This document shows positions 16,653 to 25,849 of a DNA stretch of 64,000 bases, piece after piece. Both the position numbers and the translations under genes were made by a program. Origin of the DNA: Thalassotalea euphylliae (GTDB taxonomy: Bacteria > Pseudomonadota > Gammaproteobacteria > Enterobacterales > Alteromonadaceae); the NCBI RefSeq assembly GCF_003390335.1, contig NZ_QUOU01000001.1:310001-374000 (forward strand), in the 5' to 3' direction. How positions within the stretch are numbered: position 1 is the first letter of the stretch; the number at the start of each line of letters is the position of its first letter. Under the pieces are notes generated by a model, which ran no database searches, had not been told where the DNA came from, and saw only the letters and a program-made list of their open reading frames with translations.

Positions 16653-18467
16653 ATGGCATTTTACTTTGAAAAATACGAGACGCGAACACCGCCTAAACCT
16701 ATTCCTTATTCATTCTCACGAGAGTTATTGTGGCAATTCTTAGCAACGATAAATTTAGTGCTTGGTGCTTGGTACATTCATTGGCGTTGGACAGCGTCGT
16801 TAAATATGGATGCACTCTGGTTTGCCTACCCTTTGGTGATTGCTGAGTCACTTGCCTACTTTGGTCTTATCTTATTTACCTTTAACCTTTGGAAAGTCAA
16901 AGATGTGGAATCGGGCGCACCACCAAGTCGTTTAAAAGAGGTCACTCACGCCAGCACCACCGATCGACCAATTTCTGTTGATATCTTTTTTCCCAGTTAT
17001 GATGAAGCGCCTGAATTGGTGAAACTGAGTTTGCTAGATGCTCAGAAAATTCATTATCCCCATGATATTACAATCAATATTTATTTACTCGATGATGGCC
17101 GGCGTGACGCGATGGAAGCGTTAGCGAAAGCAACAGGTGTCCACTACATCACTCGCTCTAATAATATTGGTTTTAAGGCGGGGAACCTGCGCAACGCGAT
17201 GGAGCAAACATCGGGCGATTTTATCGTGATTTGCGATGCCGACACCCGTCCTTTTCCGACCATGCTTGAACACACCTTAGGGTATTTTCGCGACCCAGAT
17301 GTGGCTTGGGTACAAACGCCCCAGTGGTTTTTCGATTTACCCGAAGGGAAAAATTTAACGCAAGCATGGCAACAAAAATACGGCTGGCTAGGGAAATGGA
17401 TCGCCATTATTACTCAAAAACTGTTTGGTAAAGTGGAGGTTGGCGGCGACCCGTTTGTTAACAACCCCCAAATGTTCTACGACATTATTCAACGTCGTCG
17501 CAACTGGGCCAATGCATCTTTTTGCTGTGGTGCGGGATCTATTCACCGTCGTGATGCGGTGATGCAGTCAGCTTTAATTGCGTTTGGCGACAACCTTGCA
17601 CAAGCAGAGGAGAGCAAGTTAACACAATTAAAAAAACTCACTAATGAGCAAGATATTGACGACAGTGTGGTGCAAATGGTTCGCCAAGACTTGGTTGAAG
17701 AAACTGAGCTGACGCCCTATAAATTCCATGTCTCTGAAGATATCTATACCTCAATGGTGCTACACGGCGATAAAACACACCACTGGAAGTCGATTTTACA
17801 CCCTCAAGTTGAATCAAAAATGCTCTCGCCGCAAGACTTGCAAACTTGGTTGGTACAACGTTTTAAATATGCCGGCGGTACTATTGATATTGCGTTAAAT
17901 GACAACCCTTTGTTTCGCAAGGGGATGAGTTTCAGTCAGAAAGTGATGTACGCATCAACCATGTGGTCATATTTTGGCGCACTCTGGAACGTCGTTTTTA
18001 TACTGGCTCCGGTGATTTATTTCTTCTCGGGCGTGGCGCCCGTGTCGGCTTATTCAGGTGATTTTTATAAGCATATCATCCCATTTTTAATCATGAATGA
18101 GTTGGCGTTTATGGTGGGCACCTGGGGGATACCAGGCTACCAAGCTAAAGCGTCGTTTATATCGTTTTTCTCTGTCAATTTAAAAGCCATTTTTACGGTA
18201 CTCAAAGGTGAAAAAATTGCCTTTCCTACGACGCCCAAGGAGCGGCAAGAAGGGAATTTTGCACATCTTGTTTGGCCACAGATAGGGGTCGTTGTGTTGA
18301 CGGTCATTGGTTTTATTTACTGCCTAGTGAGCTATTTGCTCTTTAACAATCAGCTTGCTTACACCCTTAATGCAGTGCTTATTAACTCATTTTGGGCAGC
18401 CAATAATGTGCTGGCCATGATGGGGATGATTCGCTGCGCATTCTGGCAACCTCAAGACGCGGCATAG
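16653..18467 (+). CDS. Cellulose-synthase-like processive GT2, without PilZ domain
   Basis: 604 residues. Two N-terminal membrane helices (about 27-45, 55-78) precede a cytosolic GT-A domain with Asp147/148 (LLDDGR), DAD at 195-197, the gating-loop-like QTPQWFF (221-227), FCCGAGSIHRR (290-300), SEDIYTS (361-367, equivalent to TED) and, in place of QxxRW, QRFKY at 402-406. Three or four C-terminal helices follow from about 430. This is a BcsA-type beta-glucan synthase, but it ends after the last helices with no PilZ domain, so it lacks the usual direct c-di-GMP control. No bcsB-like gene is adjacent. The product may be cellulose or another beta-glucan; the R-to-K and W-to-Y changes argue for caution. 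Confidence 0.88.
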   Translation: MAFYFEKYETRTPPKPIPYSFSRELLWQFLATINLVLGAWYIHWRWTASLNMDALWFAYPLVIAESLAYFGLILFTFNLWKVKDVESGAPPSRLKEVTHASTTDRPISVDIFFPSYDEAPELVKLSLLDAQKIHYPHDITINIYLLDDGRRDAMEALAKATGVHYITRSNNIGFKAGNLRNAMEQTSGDFIVICDADTRPFPTMLEHTLGYFRDPDVAWVQTPQWFFDLPEGKNLTQAWQQKYGWLGKWIAIITQKLFGKVEVGGDPFVNNPQMFYDIIQRRRNWANASFCCGAGSIHRRDAVMQSALIAFGDNLAQAEESKLTQLKKLTNEQDIDDSVVQMVRQDLVEETELTPYKFHVSEDIYTSMVLHGDKTHHWKSILHPQVESKMLSPQDLQTWLVQRFKYAGGTIDIALNDNPLFRKGMSFSQKVMYASTMWSYFGALWNVVFILAPVIYFFSGVAPVSAYSGDFYKHIIPFLIMNELAFMVGTWGIPGYQAKASFISFFSVNLKAIFTVLKGEKIAFPTTPKERQEGNFAHLVWPQIGVVVLTVIGFIYCLVSYLLFNNQLAYTLNAVLINSFWAANNVLAMMGMIRCAFWQPQDAA

Positions 18468-18480
18468 CTAAGGAAATATT

Positions 18481-19824
18481 ATGACATTCAAAGATGGGGT
18501 TTTAGCAGCAAGGCATCATATTGTGTTTTTGTGTGGTCTATGCGTTGCCTTCGGTTTAGTGATTTTTCTTGAAAATACCGATATTACGCGCCAAGCATTT
18601 AAGGTCGAAGTCAGTGCGGAGTTGCCAGTAAGAGATTACGCACCACTTACTAAACAAGAATTGATGTGGGGAAAAGTTGCGTGGCAATACTTTGAAAACA
18701 ACACACATCCAGAAACGGGTTTGGTCAACTCAGTAGAGGGTTATCCCGCTGCGACTATGTGGGACACGGCCTCTTACTTATTGGGGCTGATATCGGCAGA
18801 GCGTCTCGGCATAGTAAGCCCAGAAGACTTTCACTGGCGGATGGAAAAAGCGCTGACTTCATTGGCAAAGCTTGAGTTGCACGATAACCAACTGCCCAAC
18901 AAGTCGTATAACGCAAGAACGTTGGCGATGGTGGATTACCAAAACAATGTCACTGAGCGCGGTATCGGCTGGTCAGCGCTCGACATCGGTCGGTTATTCG
19001 TACCATTTAATGTCATTGTGTGGAGCTACCCAAAATATACCCCGCTCGTTGGTGAGATCACGAAACAGTGGGACATTGGCGCTATGGTCATTGATGGTGT
19101 GATGTACGGTGCAGAAGTCACGGCAGAGGGAAAAACCAACTATGTACAAGAAGGGCGTATTGGTTACGAAGAATATGCCGCAAAATCCGTCTCACTTTTG
19201 GGCTTAGATGTATCGGTTGCCCTCATGTACAACGACTTCCTGCAATATGAATCCATCTCAGGCGTCGATATTCCAACAGACAAGCGCATTCCCGAAGTCT
19301 ACAAAGCTCATAACTATGTCGTTAGTGAACCTTATATCTTAGATGCCATCGAGTTTGGTGGTGATGCTATTTCCAAAGAGTTTGCGTTTAGAGTGTATCA
19401 AGCGCAGGAGAATCGCTATCTTGAGCAAGGTATTTTAACTGCGGTGAGCGAAGATAATATCGATCAAGCCCCTTACTTTGTTTACAACACTGTTTTTAGT
19501 AATGGTAAAGCGTGGAATGCCATCACTGACACCGGTGAAGATGCTAGTGAATTCAGAACTGTTAGCACCAAAGCTGCGATTGGCTGGCATATGCTTTATA
19601 ACACCGAATACACCCAAAAATTAATGGATTTGATTGGTACTAATTTTATCGAAGAAAGGGGGTGGCACTCAGGAATTTATGAAATAGATGGCAGTAAAAA
19701 CGAAGCGCTAACGGCCAATTCAAATGCAATTATTCTCGAAAGCCTGCATTTCAAAGTAAATGGGCCACTGTTAAACATCTCTGGTAAGAAGCGCCCGGAA
19801 GAGCTCAGCGTTGTCATGAACTAA
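18481..19824 (+). CDS. DUF3131 protein, paralogue 1 (membrane-anchored)
   Basis: 447 residues with one N-terminal membrane helix (about 13-32) and an extracytoplasmic DUF3131 domain (about 55-430). Conserved blocks shared with the next three genes are GLVNSVEGYPAATMWDTASYL, LPNKSYN, GWSALDIGRL, QEGRIGYEEYAA and PYFVYNTVFSNGKAWN. Alternating helices and conserved acidic/aromatic residues suggest a glycoside-hydrolase-like alpha-toroid, but catalytic activity is not shown. It begins 13 bp after the GT2 gene. The role is probably in handling of the glucan at the outer face of the membrane. Confidence 0.85.
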   Translation: MTFKDGVLAARHHIVFLCGLCVAFGLVIFLENTDITRQAFKVEVSAELPVRDYAPLTKQELMWGKVAWQYFENNTHPETGLVNSVEGYPAATMWDTASYLLGLISAERLGIVSPEDFHWRMEKALTSLAKLELHDNQLPNKSYNARTLAMVDYQNNVTERGIGWSALDIGRLFVPFNVIVWSYPKYTPLVGEITKQWDIGAMVIDGVMYGAEVTAEGKTNYVQEGRIGYEEYAAKSVSLLGLDVSVALMYNDFLQYESISGVDIPTDKRIPEVYKAHNYVVSEPYILDAIEFGGDAISKEFAFRVYQAQENRYLEQGILTAVSEDNIDQAPYFVYNTVFSNGKAWNAITDTGEDASEFRTVSTKAAIGWHMLYNTEYTQKLMDLIGTNFIEERGWHSGIYEIDGSKNEALTANSNAIILESLHFKVNGPLLNISGKKRPEELSVVMN

Positions 19825-19862
19825 CGCGTTACAGCCATATTCAGTAAAAAGGAATTACGATT

Positions 19863-21284
19863 GTGAATGTATTTAAGCACAAAGAGATAGCTGCGCTGTT
19901 ACTGATTAGTTTGATTAGCGCTTGTCAGTCAACTTACCGTTCAACCGGTTCACCCAGTTATGGTGAAAAGGTGATTGAGCAGAGCAAACCCTATTACAGC
20001 AAAGGTCAGCAACCAGGACGAAGTGGTAAGTTAACCGAAAAGGAATACAAGATGGCCAAGGTTGCTTGGCGATATTTTGAAAATAACTATCACCCTAAAA
20101 CGGGCTTAGTGAATGCGGTAAATAATTACCCTTCAACCACCTTGTGGGATACTGCATCCTACCTTGGTGCACTCGTTACCGTGAGAGAGTTGGGCATTAT
20201 TAACAAGCATACCTTTGACAGTCGATTAATTCCCTTGCTGCAAACATTGAACAATATGGAGTTATACCGCAACGAGGTACCGAACAAGGTGTATAACACT
20301 ATCACGGCCAAACAAGTTGATTACACCAACAAGCCGGGGGAAATTGGCTATTCAGCCTTGGATATCGGCCGTTTTTTGATTTGGATGAAAATCATTAAAG
20401 AGAGGTACGGTGAATATGCTGACGCGATTGATAATGCGCTGTTGCGCTGGAACTACTGCAAGGTCGTCAGTAAACACGGTATTTTATACGGAGCACACGG
20501 TAAAAAAGGCCAAAAGACCACTTATGTGCAAGAAGGGCGACTCGGTTATGAAGAATACGCTGCTAAAGGGTTTGCCTTGTGGGGGTTCAATACTTCGAGA
20601 GCTTCAAAGCCAGAGCCTTATGAAATCATTAAATTATTTGGTCATCAAATTCCCTATGATGCAAGAGATCCACGCTCGTTAAAAGCTCACAACTACGTGG
20701 TAGCCGAGAGCTATGTGCTTGACGGTATCGAGTTAAATTGGGATCTTGCCAATGATAGAACTTCTAGCAATAGCACGCATACCGTGCCTTGGATGGCTGA
20801 CTTTGCACAGCGCATATACAAAGTGCAGGAGGCAAGATACATCCACACCGGTATTCTCACCGCGCGCACCGAGCATCAATTAAAAACGAGCCCGTATTTC
20901 GTTTATGACACCATTTACACCGACGGTTATGCGTGGAACACCATTACAGAATCAGGCAAATATGTACCACAGTACGCTGCAATCGCGTTAAAAGGTGCCA
21001 TTGGCATGTGGGGATTGTGGAAAACTCCCTACACAGACTTATTATTTAGCGCGGTGTCTGATTTATACGATGAAGAAAAAGGGTTCTACGAAGGGCGCTT
21101 TGAAAATGGTACAGGATTAATCAAGCAATTTACTGCCAACAACAACGGCATCATTTTAGAAACCTTATTGTATAAAGAGCAGGGGAAGATTTTACAGTTT
21201 AGCGACAACACGAACACCCGTTGGGACAATGTTGTTAAAAGTGAATTTGTTGGATTAAATAAATGCTTGCCCGGAAAGCGCTAG
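19863..21284 (+). CDS. DUF3131 lipoprotein, paralogue 2
   Basis: 473 residues from GTG 19863, with AAGGA about 9 bp upstream. The lipobox is LISAC (Cys about 20). The DUF3131 domain (about 55-440) keeps the WDTASYL, LDIGRF, QEGRLGYEEYAA and KAHNYVV blocks as in paralogue 1, so the putative active site is intact. The 3' end overlaps the next gene by 22 bp. No function is established; the context is glucan synthesis. Confidence 0.85.
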   Translation: MNVFKHKEIAALLLISLISACQSTYRSTGSPSYGEKVIEQSKPYYSKGQQPGRSGKLTEKEYKMAKVAWRYFENNYHPKTGLVNAVNNYPSTTLWDTASYLGALVTVRELGIINKHTFDSRLIPLLQTLNNMELYRNEVPNKVYNTITAKQVDYTNKPGEIGYSALDIGRFLIWMKIIKERYGEYADAIDNALLRWNYCKVVSKHGILYGAHGKKGQKTTYVQEGRLGYEEYAAKGFALWGFNTSRASKPEPYEIIKLFGHQIPYDARDPRSLKAHNYVVAESYVLDGIELNWDLANDRTSSNSTHTVPWMADFAQRIYKVQEARYIHTGILTARTEHQLKTSPYFVYDTIYTDGYAWNTITESGKYVPQYAAIALKGAIGMWGLWKTPYTDLLFSAVSDLYDEEKGFYEGRFENGTGLIKQFTANNNGIILETLLYKEQGKILQFSDNTNTRWDNVVKSEFVGLNKCLPGKR

Positions 21285-22702
21285 TCTTATTGCTTGTGCT
21301 GAAACTCTCTGCTTGCGGCGTTGTCGTGCGAACGATAGATTCGGGCATTACTTCATTCGCCCACTCAGGCTTGTTTCATCAAGGCCAACACGGCGAGTTG
21401 ACGGAGAAAGAGCAAGTCTGGGCAAAAATCGCTTGGACGTATTTTAAAAACAACAGCCATGTCGAAACTGGCTTGGCGAACTCGATTGATGGCTACCCGA
21501 GTGCGACCATGTCGAGTATTGCTGACTATCTTGCGGCGCTTGTGGCGGCAAGGCAACTCGCGTTAATTGATAAAAAGGAATTTGATCATCGTCTAAGCGC
21601 ATTATTGCACTTCCTCAATCGCATGCCGCTGTTCCGAGGGCGTTTACCCAATAAGATTTACGACACCAAAAACGGCAAAATGCTGGATTATGAGGGTAAA
21701 AACCAAGAGATTGGTTGGTCGGCAATCGATATTGGCCGTTTGCTCATTTGGCTGAGAATTGTCTCCCAGCAATACCCTGAATTTCACGAATATATCGACA
21801 AAGCTATTTTTCGCTGGAACTTCTGTGATGTTATTGATCAAGAGGGCAGCCTTTACACTGGCAGCCTAGTGAATAACCAAATATCGCTGCGGCAAGAAGG
21901 GCGCTTAGGCTATGAGGAATATGCCGCAATGGGCTTTCGCGCTTGGGGGTTTGAACCGACCAAAGCAGAATCGCTCGACCCACTCGAAGTGATCACCATT
22001 TATGGCCAAGATATCTACCATGATGCACGCGACCACCGCGATGACAAGGTATTAAGCCCTATTCTTACGCTGCCGTTTAGCTACATGGGGATCGAGTTTA
22101 ACTGGGATCGAGTGGATGATGATCGCTCGTTAAACTCAAGACACACCAACTCTTTGCTCTATCAAGCGGCGAAACAAGTGTATCAAGTTCAAGAGCTCCG
22201 CTACGTACATGAAAAAATTTATACGGCGCGCACCGAGCACATCTTAGACAGTGCACCTTACTTCCTCTATGACAGTGTTTTTGCCAACGGTTATGCCTGG
22301 AACACCATCAGTGATACGGGCAAAACATATCCGGGTAAATCGCTTGTCTCCGTTAAAGCGGCATTTTCAATGCACATGCTCTGGGATACAGATTACACCT
22401 ATAAGCTGATGTTGGTTATTGAAGAACTCTACGACGCCAAACGCGGCTGGTACGAAGGCCGCTATGAAAGCACGGGAGGATACGAAGAGGCCATTTCGTC
22501 TTCAACGAATGCTACTGTGCTTGAGGCGTTATTGTACAAAAAGGTCGGCAAGCTGTTTCGTCCCAACAGGGAAGTTACGCACAGTGACATTCGCATGGAA
22601 AACGTGTTTAAACATCCGGGGAAATGTTTTCCTGCTTTATATCGCAAAAAGGCACAGCTAACCGCCAAACGGCTTAAATCAAAAGGTAACAGCCTTAATT
22701 AA
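21263..22702 (+). CDS. DUF3131 lipoprotein, paralogue 3 (altered conserved residues)
   Basis: 479 residues. A short lipoprotein signal has lipobox LSAC (Cys18). DUF3131 is retained in overall length and in QEGRLGYEEYAA and PYFLYDSVFANGYAWN. However, the block that reads MWDTASYL in paralogues 1 and 2 is MSSIADYL here, and the KAHNYVV block is missing. If the Asp of WDT is catalytic, this protein would be inactive and might be structural or binding. Confidence 0.83.
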   Translation: MLARKALVLLLVLKLSACGVVVRTIDSGITSFAHSGLFHQGQHGELTEKEQVWAKIAWTYFKNNSHVETGLANSIDGYPSATMSSIADYLAALVAARQLALIDKKEFDHRLSALLHFLNRMPLFRGRLPNKIYDTKNGKMLDYEGKNQEIGWSAIDIGRLLIWLRIVSQQYPEFHEYIDKAIFRWNFCDVIDQEGSLYTGSLVNNQISLRQEGRLGYEEYAAMGFRAWGFEPTKAESLDPLEVITIYGQDIYHDARDHRDDKVLSPILTLPFSYMGIEFNWDRVDDDRSLNSRHTNSLLYQAAKQVYQVQELRYVHEKIYTARTEHILDSAPYFLYDSVFANGYAWNTISDTGKTYPGKSLVSVKAAFSMHMLWDTDYTYKLMLVIEELYDAKRGWYEGRYESTGGYEEAISSSTNATVLEALLYKKVGKLFRPNREVTHSDIRMENVFKHPGKCFPALYRKKAQLTAKRLKSKGNSLN

Positions 22703-22736
22703 GGATTGTTTATAGGAATTCGCAAGGAGCGAGTAT

Positions 22737-25034
22737 ATGAATGCTTTGAAGTCGGTTAGAGGGTTTCAGTTAACGCCTCTAGTGTTCATCATTCTTTATT
22801 GTGTTTGTAGCATGGGTAGCTTTTCGCAAAGCATCAATGTCAATGAACTACGCCAAGGGTGGCAGCTGTTTAAAATTAAACAATACCCGCAGGCGGCACA
22901 AGTGTGGAGTCGAAAGAGTGAAACAATACTCGAACAAAGCCGAGGGCAAGAAGCATTAAGATTAGCTGCACTGGCCAAAATATTGAGCGCTGTGGCGTAT
23001 GAAAAAGAAGAAAACTATCAGGCTTATCAAGAGTGGGCGATTGCTCAAACTTTCTTGCTAGAGAGCAATATTCGCTGGCCTGCTTTTCAACGCATAATCG
23101 CACAAGACTACGAGCGCGAGCTAAACTTGCTCAACCAAGCGTCGAGCGGCTTGGTGCAGTTGGGTGTTTCACTGCTCGAAAGTGAAAGCCAACAAAGTTC
23201 ACTGTTGTTACTGGAAATTGAAAGAGAGCTATCACTCAGTCGCTATGAGGGGCCAGAGCCAGGTTTAAGTGATGAAAATTCACAGAATGCTGGCAGCTTG
23301 CTCGTTGTCGATACACCGATCCCCCAACGCAGTTATGTTGCCAGACCAGCCGAAGTCGCTATATCAGATGCTCCGGTTGAAGAGGCTGATACAGCGCCAG
23401 CATCACTTACAGGTGAAAATGAAAGAGCTAATGATATTAACATTATTGTACAGCCGATCAGTCGAGCTGAGCAGCTACCGCCACTTGTTGCAACCACAGC
23501 ACAATCGCTACCTTCAACCAACGACGTTGAGCAAACCACCTTGGTTGATAATGGTAGCGTGTACGAGGTCAGCGATGATGAGGTTGCGGTTACTGATGTG
23601 AGATCTGCTAATGCTGACGAATTAAGTGATGTTTCAGCCAATGTTTCAGCCAGTGTTCCGTCATTTGTTTTGCCAGAGATCACACCAATAAATAGCCAAA
23701 CTGCTGCGCTTAAACCTATTTTTGAGGCCAGTAGTGAAGGTAGTAGTGACGACAGTAGTAATGAAGCTGCAAACACTGAGCTAGTGGCCAATGTGCAAGT
23801 AAATGCATCAGCCACTCAAGTTAACGTAAATACCGCAGTTGTTGAACAGCCGCCCATTCCCTTGGGAATTCGCGGTTTGGTAAGTGCAAATTTAGTCGAA
23901 AATTCTCATAATCGCGATATTGCCCAAAAAGCTTGGCAATATTTCAATCACAATGTTGATAGCCAAACAGGGCTTGCTTACGACACGCATGAATATCCGT
24001 ATACCACAATGTGGGGGACGGGTAGTTATTTGTCTGCGTTAGTGTCTTCCCACAAGCTAGGTATTATTACTCAGGAAACGTTTAATCGCCGCGTGCGGCT
24101 TGTGTTAAATAGCCTAAATCGCATCCCATTCTATAACCAAGAAGTGCCTAACCGCCAATACCGGGCTGATACACTCTCGTTAATTGATATGAGTAATCAA
24201 GTGTCAGAGAACGGCTCAGGCTGGTCGGCAATCGGTATTGGGAGATTGCTGATTTGGCTGAAAATTATCGCCAATTGGTATCCAGATTACACCATTGAAA
24301 TTGAGCGCTTTGTCCGCCGACTAGACTTCACTCGCTTGCTTAAAAATGGCGAACTCAATGGCGCCTTTCACGATGGCATCGCAGAAACGCTATTTAATGA
24401 AGGTCGCTTTGGCTACGAACAATACGCTGCGATGGGCTACAAGCTTTGGGGCTACAAGGTTGATAATGCGTTGAATTACGACACCATTATATTCAAACGG
24501 CTATATGAAATAGACGTGCCGATGGACAGCAGAATCGGGGCTCATTTAGTGTCTGATCCTTTCTTGTTGGCGGCGATGGAGTTCACTTTGATTGATCTGG
24601 ATTTTAGCCGTTACACTCAAAAAATTTACCAAGTACAGAAACAGCACTCGCTCGCGATCAAACAACCGGTTGCGCAAACCGAAATGAGCTTTAACAAAAC
24701 CCCTTGGTTTGCTTACTACTCCATTTTAGATAATGAAAAGCCTTGGCAAGTCGTCTCTTTCGATGGCAGTTCGCACAACGATTATTCAGGTTTTAGCACG
24801 CATGGCTTGTTTATGTTTGATGCGGTGTTTTCTGACGAACATTCAAGCTTGATGATGCGCAACGCTCTATCGCTAGCGAGCGATAACTTTGGTTATTACG
24901 CGGGTAAAACTTACAAAGGCAATATTATTCGCGGGCTTAGTAGTCACACCAATGGCGCCATTTTACAAAGCTTGCTGTTCAACAAGCTAAACGAACCTTT
25001 TTTAAGCCAAGACATACAGGTGGCACAGCAATGA
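22737..25034 (+). CDS. DUF3131 protein, paralogue 4, with helical N-terminal domain and long acidic linker
   Basis: 765 residues. An N-terminal hydrophobic segment (about 12-32) is followed by a helical, TPR-like region (about 35-165, repeated Ala/Gln/Leu helices). Then comes a Ser/Asp/Val/Ala-rich low-complexity linker (about 170-380) and a DUF3131 domain (about 395-750). Conserved blocks are modified: MWGTGSYL replaces MWDTASYL and NEGRFGYEQYAA replaces QEGRxGYEEYAA. The linker and helical part suggest a scaffold reaching across the periplasm. The stop overlaps otsB (ATGA), linking glycan and trehalose genes in one transcript. Confidence 0.83.
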   Translation: MNALKSVRGFQLTPLVFIILYCVCSMGSFSQSINVNELRQGWQLFKIKQYPQAAQVWSRKSETILEQSRGQEALRLAALAKILSAVAYEKEENYQAYQEWAIAQTFLLESNIRWPAFQRIIAQDYERELNLLNQASSGLVQLGVSLLESESQQSSLLLLEIERELSLSRYEGPEPGLSDENSQNAGSLLVVDTPIPQRSYVARPAEVAISDAPVEEADTAPASLTGENERANDINIIVQPISRAEQLPPLVATTAQSLPSTNDVEQTTLVDNGSVYEVSDDEVAVTDVRSANADELSDVSANVSASVPSFVLPEITPINSQTAALKPIFEASSEGSSDDSSNEAANTELVANVQVNASATQVNVNTAVVEQPPIPLGIRGLVSANLVENSHNRDIAQKAWQYFNHNVDSQTGLAYDTHEYPYTTMWGTGSYLSALVSSHKLGIITQETFNRRVRLVLNSLNRIPFYNQEVPNRQYRADTLSLIDMSNQVSENGSGWSAIGIGRLLIWLKIIANWYPDYTIEIERFVRRLDFTRLLKNGELNGAFHDGIAETLFNEGRFGYEQYAAMGYKLWGYKVDNALNYDTIIFKRLYEIDVPMDSRIGAHLVSDPFLLAAMEFTLIDLDFSRYTQKIYQVQKQHSLAIKQPVAQTEMSFNKTPWFAYYSILDNEKPWQVVSFDGSSHNDYSGFSTHGLFMFDAVFSDEHSSLMMRNALSLASDNFGYYAGKTYKGNIIRGLSSHTNGAILQSLLFNKLNEPFLSQDIQVAQQ

Positions 25035-25825
25035 AGCAATTACTCTCTAGTCATTTTCAACGGGTATTACCGCTTGATCAAACCCACTATCAAGTGTTTT
25101 CAGATTTCGACGGCACACTGGTCAATATTGCTAGCGCACCACACAAAATATATGTGCATGACTATATACCAGAGCTGTTGGCAGACTTAGATCTCAACTG
25201 CCAGTTTTGCCTCGTCTCAGGCCGTGCAATCAAAGATCTAAACACTTTTTTACCGATTACTGACTTCAATGTGTACGGCTGCCACGGCGCTGAATTTAGT
25301 GCGAAAGGCGAAAGTTACAGCCGTGATCAGAAAGTGAATGCCGCGCTCCAAGCGGTAGCCATCATGCTAGGCGATATTCTATTTGCTTTTCCTGGCGTCT
25401 TAATTGAGGAAAAGCCTCATTCTATCGCGATTCATTACCGAAACCTTGTAGGTGATGTTGAGCTCTTGAAAACAAAACTTAATGACATTCTCAATTGCTA
25501 CCCCGAGCAGCTGCGCTTGCAAGCAGGTAAAAAAGTATTTGAGTTCTGTTTACGTCATATCTGTAAAGGTGATGCGATTTCACAGCAGATCAAGCGGGAG
25601 GCGCAGAGCAAGGGTGGGGTCAATAAGGTTAAGCGTCTCTTCATTGGTGATGATGATACTGACGAGTCAGGCTTCCAATACATCAATGCCATTGATGGTA
25701 TCTCTATTCGCGTAGGCCGGAATGTTCAGAGTGCCGCTCAATACTATGTGAACGATGTTTATGAAGTACACACGCTATTGCATTACTTGTCGCAGTCCAA
25801 CAGTGAGATGAGTTGGGCAAGTTAA
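25031..25825 (+). CDS. otsB: Trehalose-6-phosphate phosphatase
   Basis: 264 residues, HAD superfamily. Motif I is FSDFDGTLV (about residues 22-30), motif II LVSGR, and motifs III/IV are the Lys of GKKVFE with GDDDTDESGF. It converts trehalose-6-phosphate to trehalose in the cytosol. It starts at ATGA overlapping the DUF3131 gene and lies 24 bp before otsA. Placing otsB before otsA is common. Confidence 0.95.
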   Translation: MKQLLSSHFQRVLPLDQTHYQVFSDFDGTLVNIASAPHKIYVHDYIPELLADLDLNCQFCLVSGRAIKDLNTFLPITDFNVYGCHGAEFSAKGESYSRDQKVNAALQAVAIMLGDILFAFPGVLIEEKPHSIAIHYRNLVGDVELLKTKLNDILNCYPEQLRLQAGKKVFEFCLRHICKGDAISQQIKREAQSKGGVNKVKRLFIGDDDTDESGFQYINAIDGISIRVGRNVQSAAQYYVNDVYEVHTLLHYLSQSNSEMSWAS

Positions 25826-25849
25826 CGAATTTGAGGAAAAGGATTTTTT

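Noticed and set aside
23269..23815. Overlapping frames on both strands within the fourth DUF3131 gene
   Set aside because: They come from the low-complexity linker of that gene, whose own frame is continuous with conserved domains on both sides.
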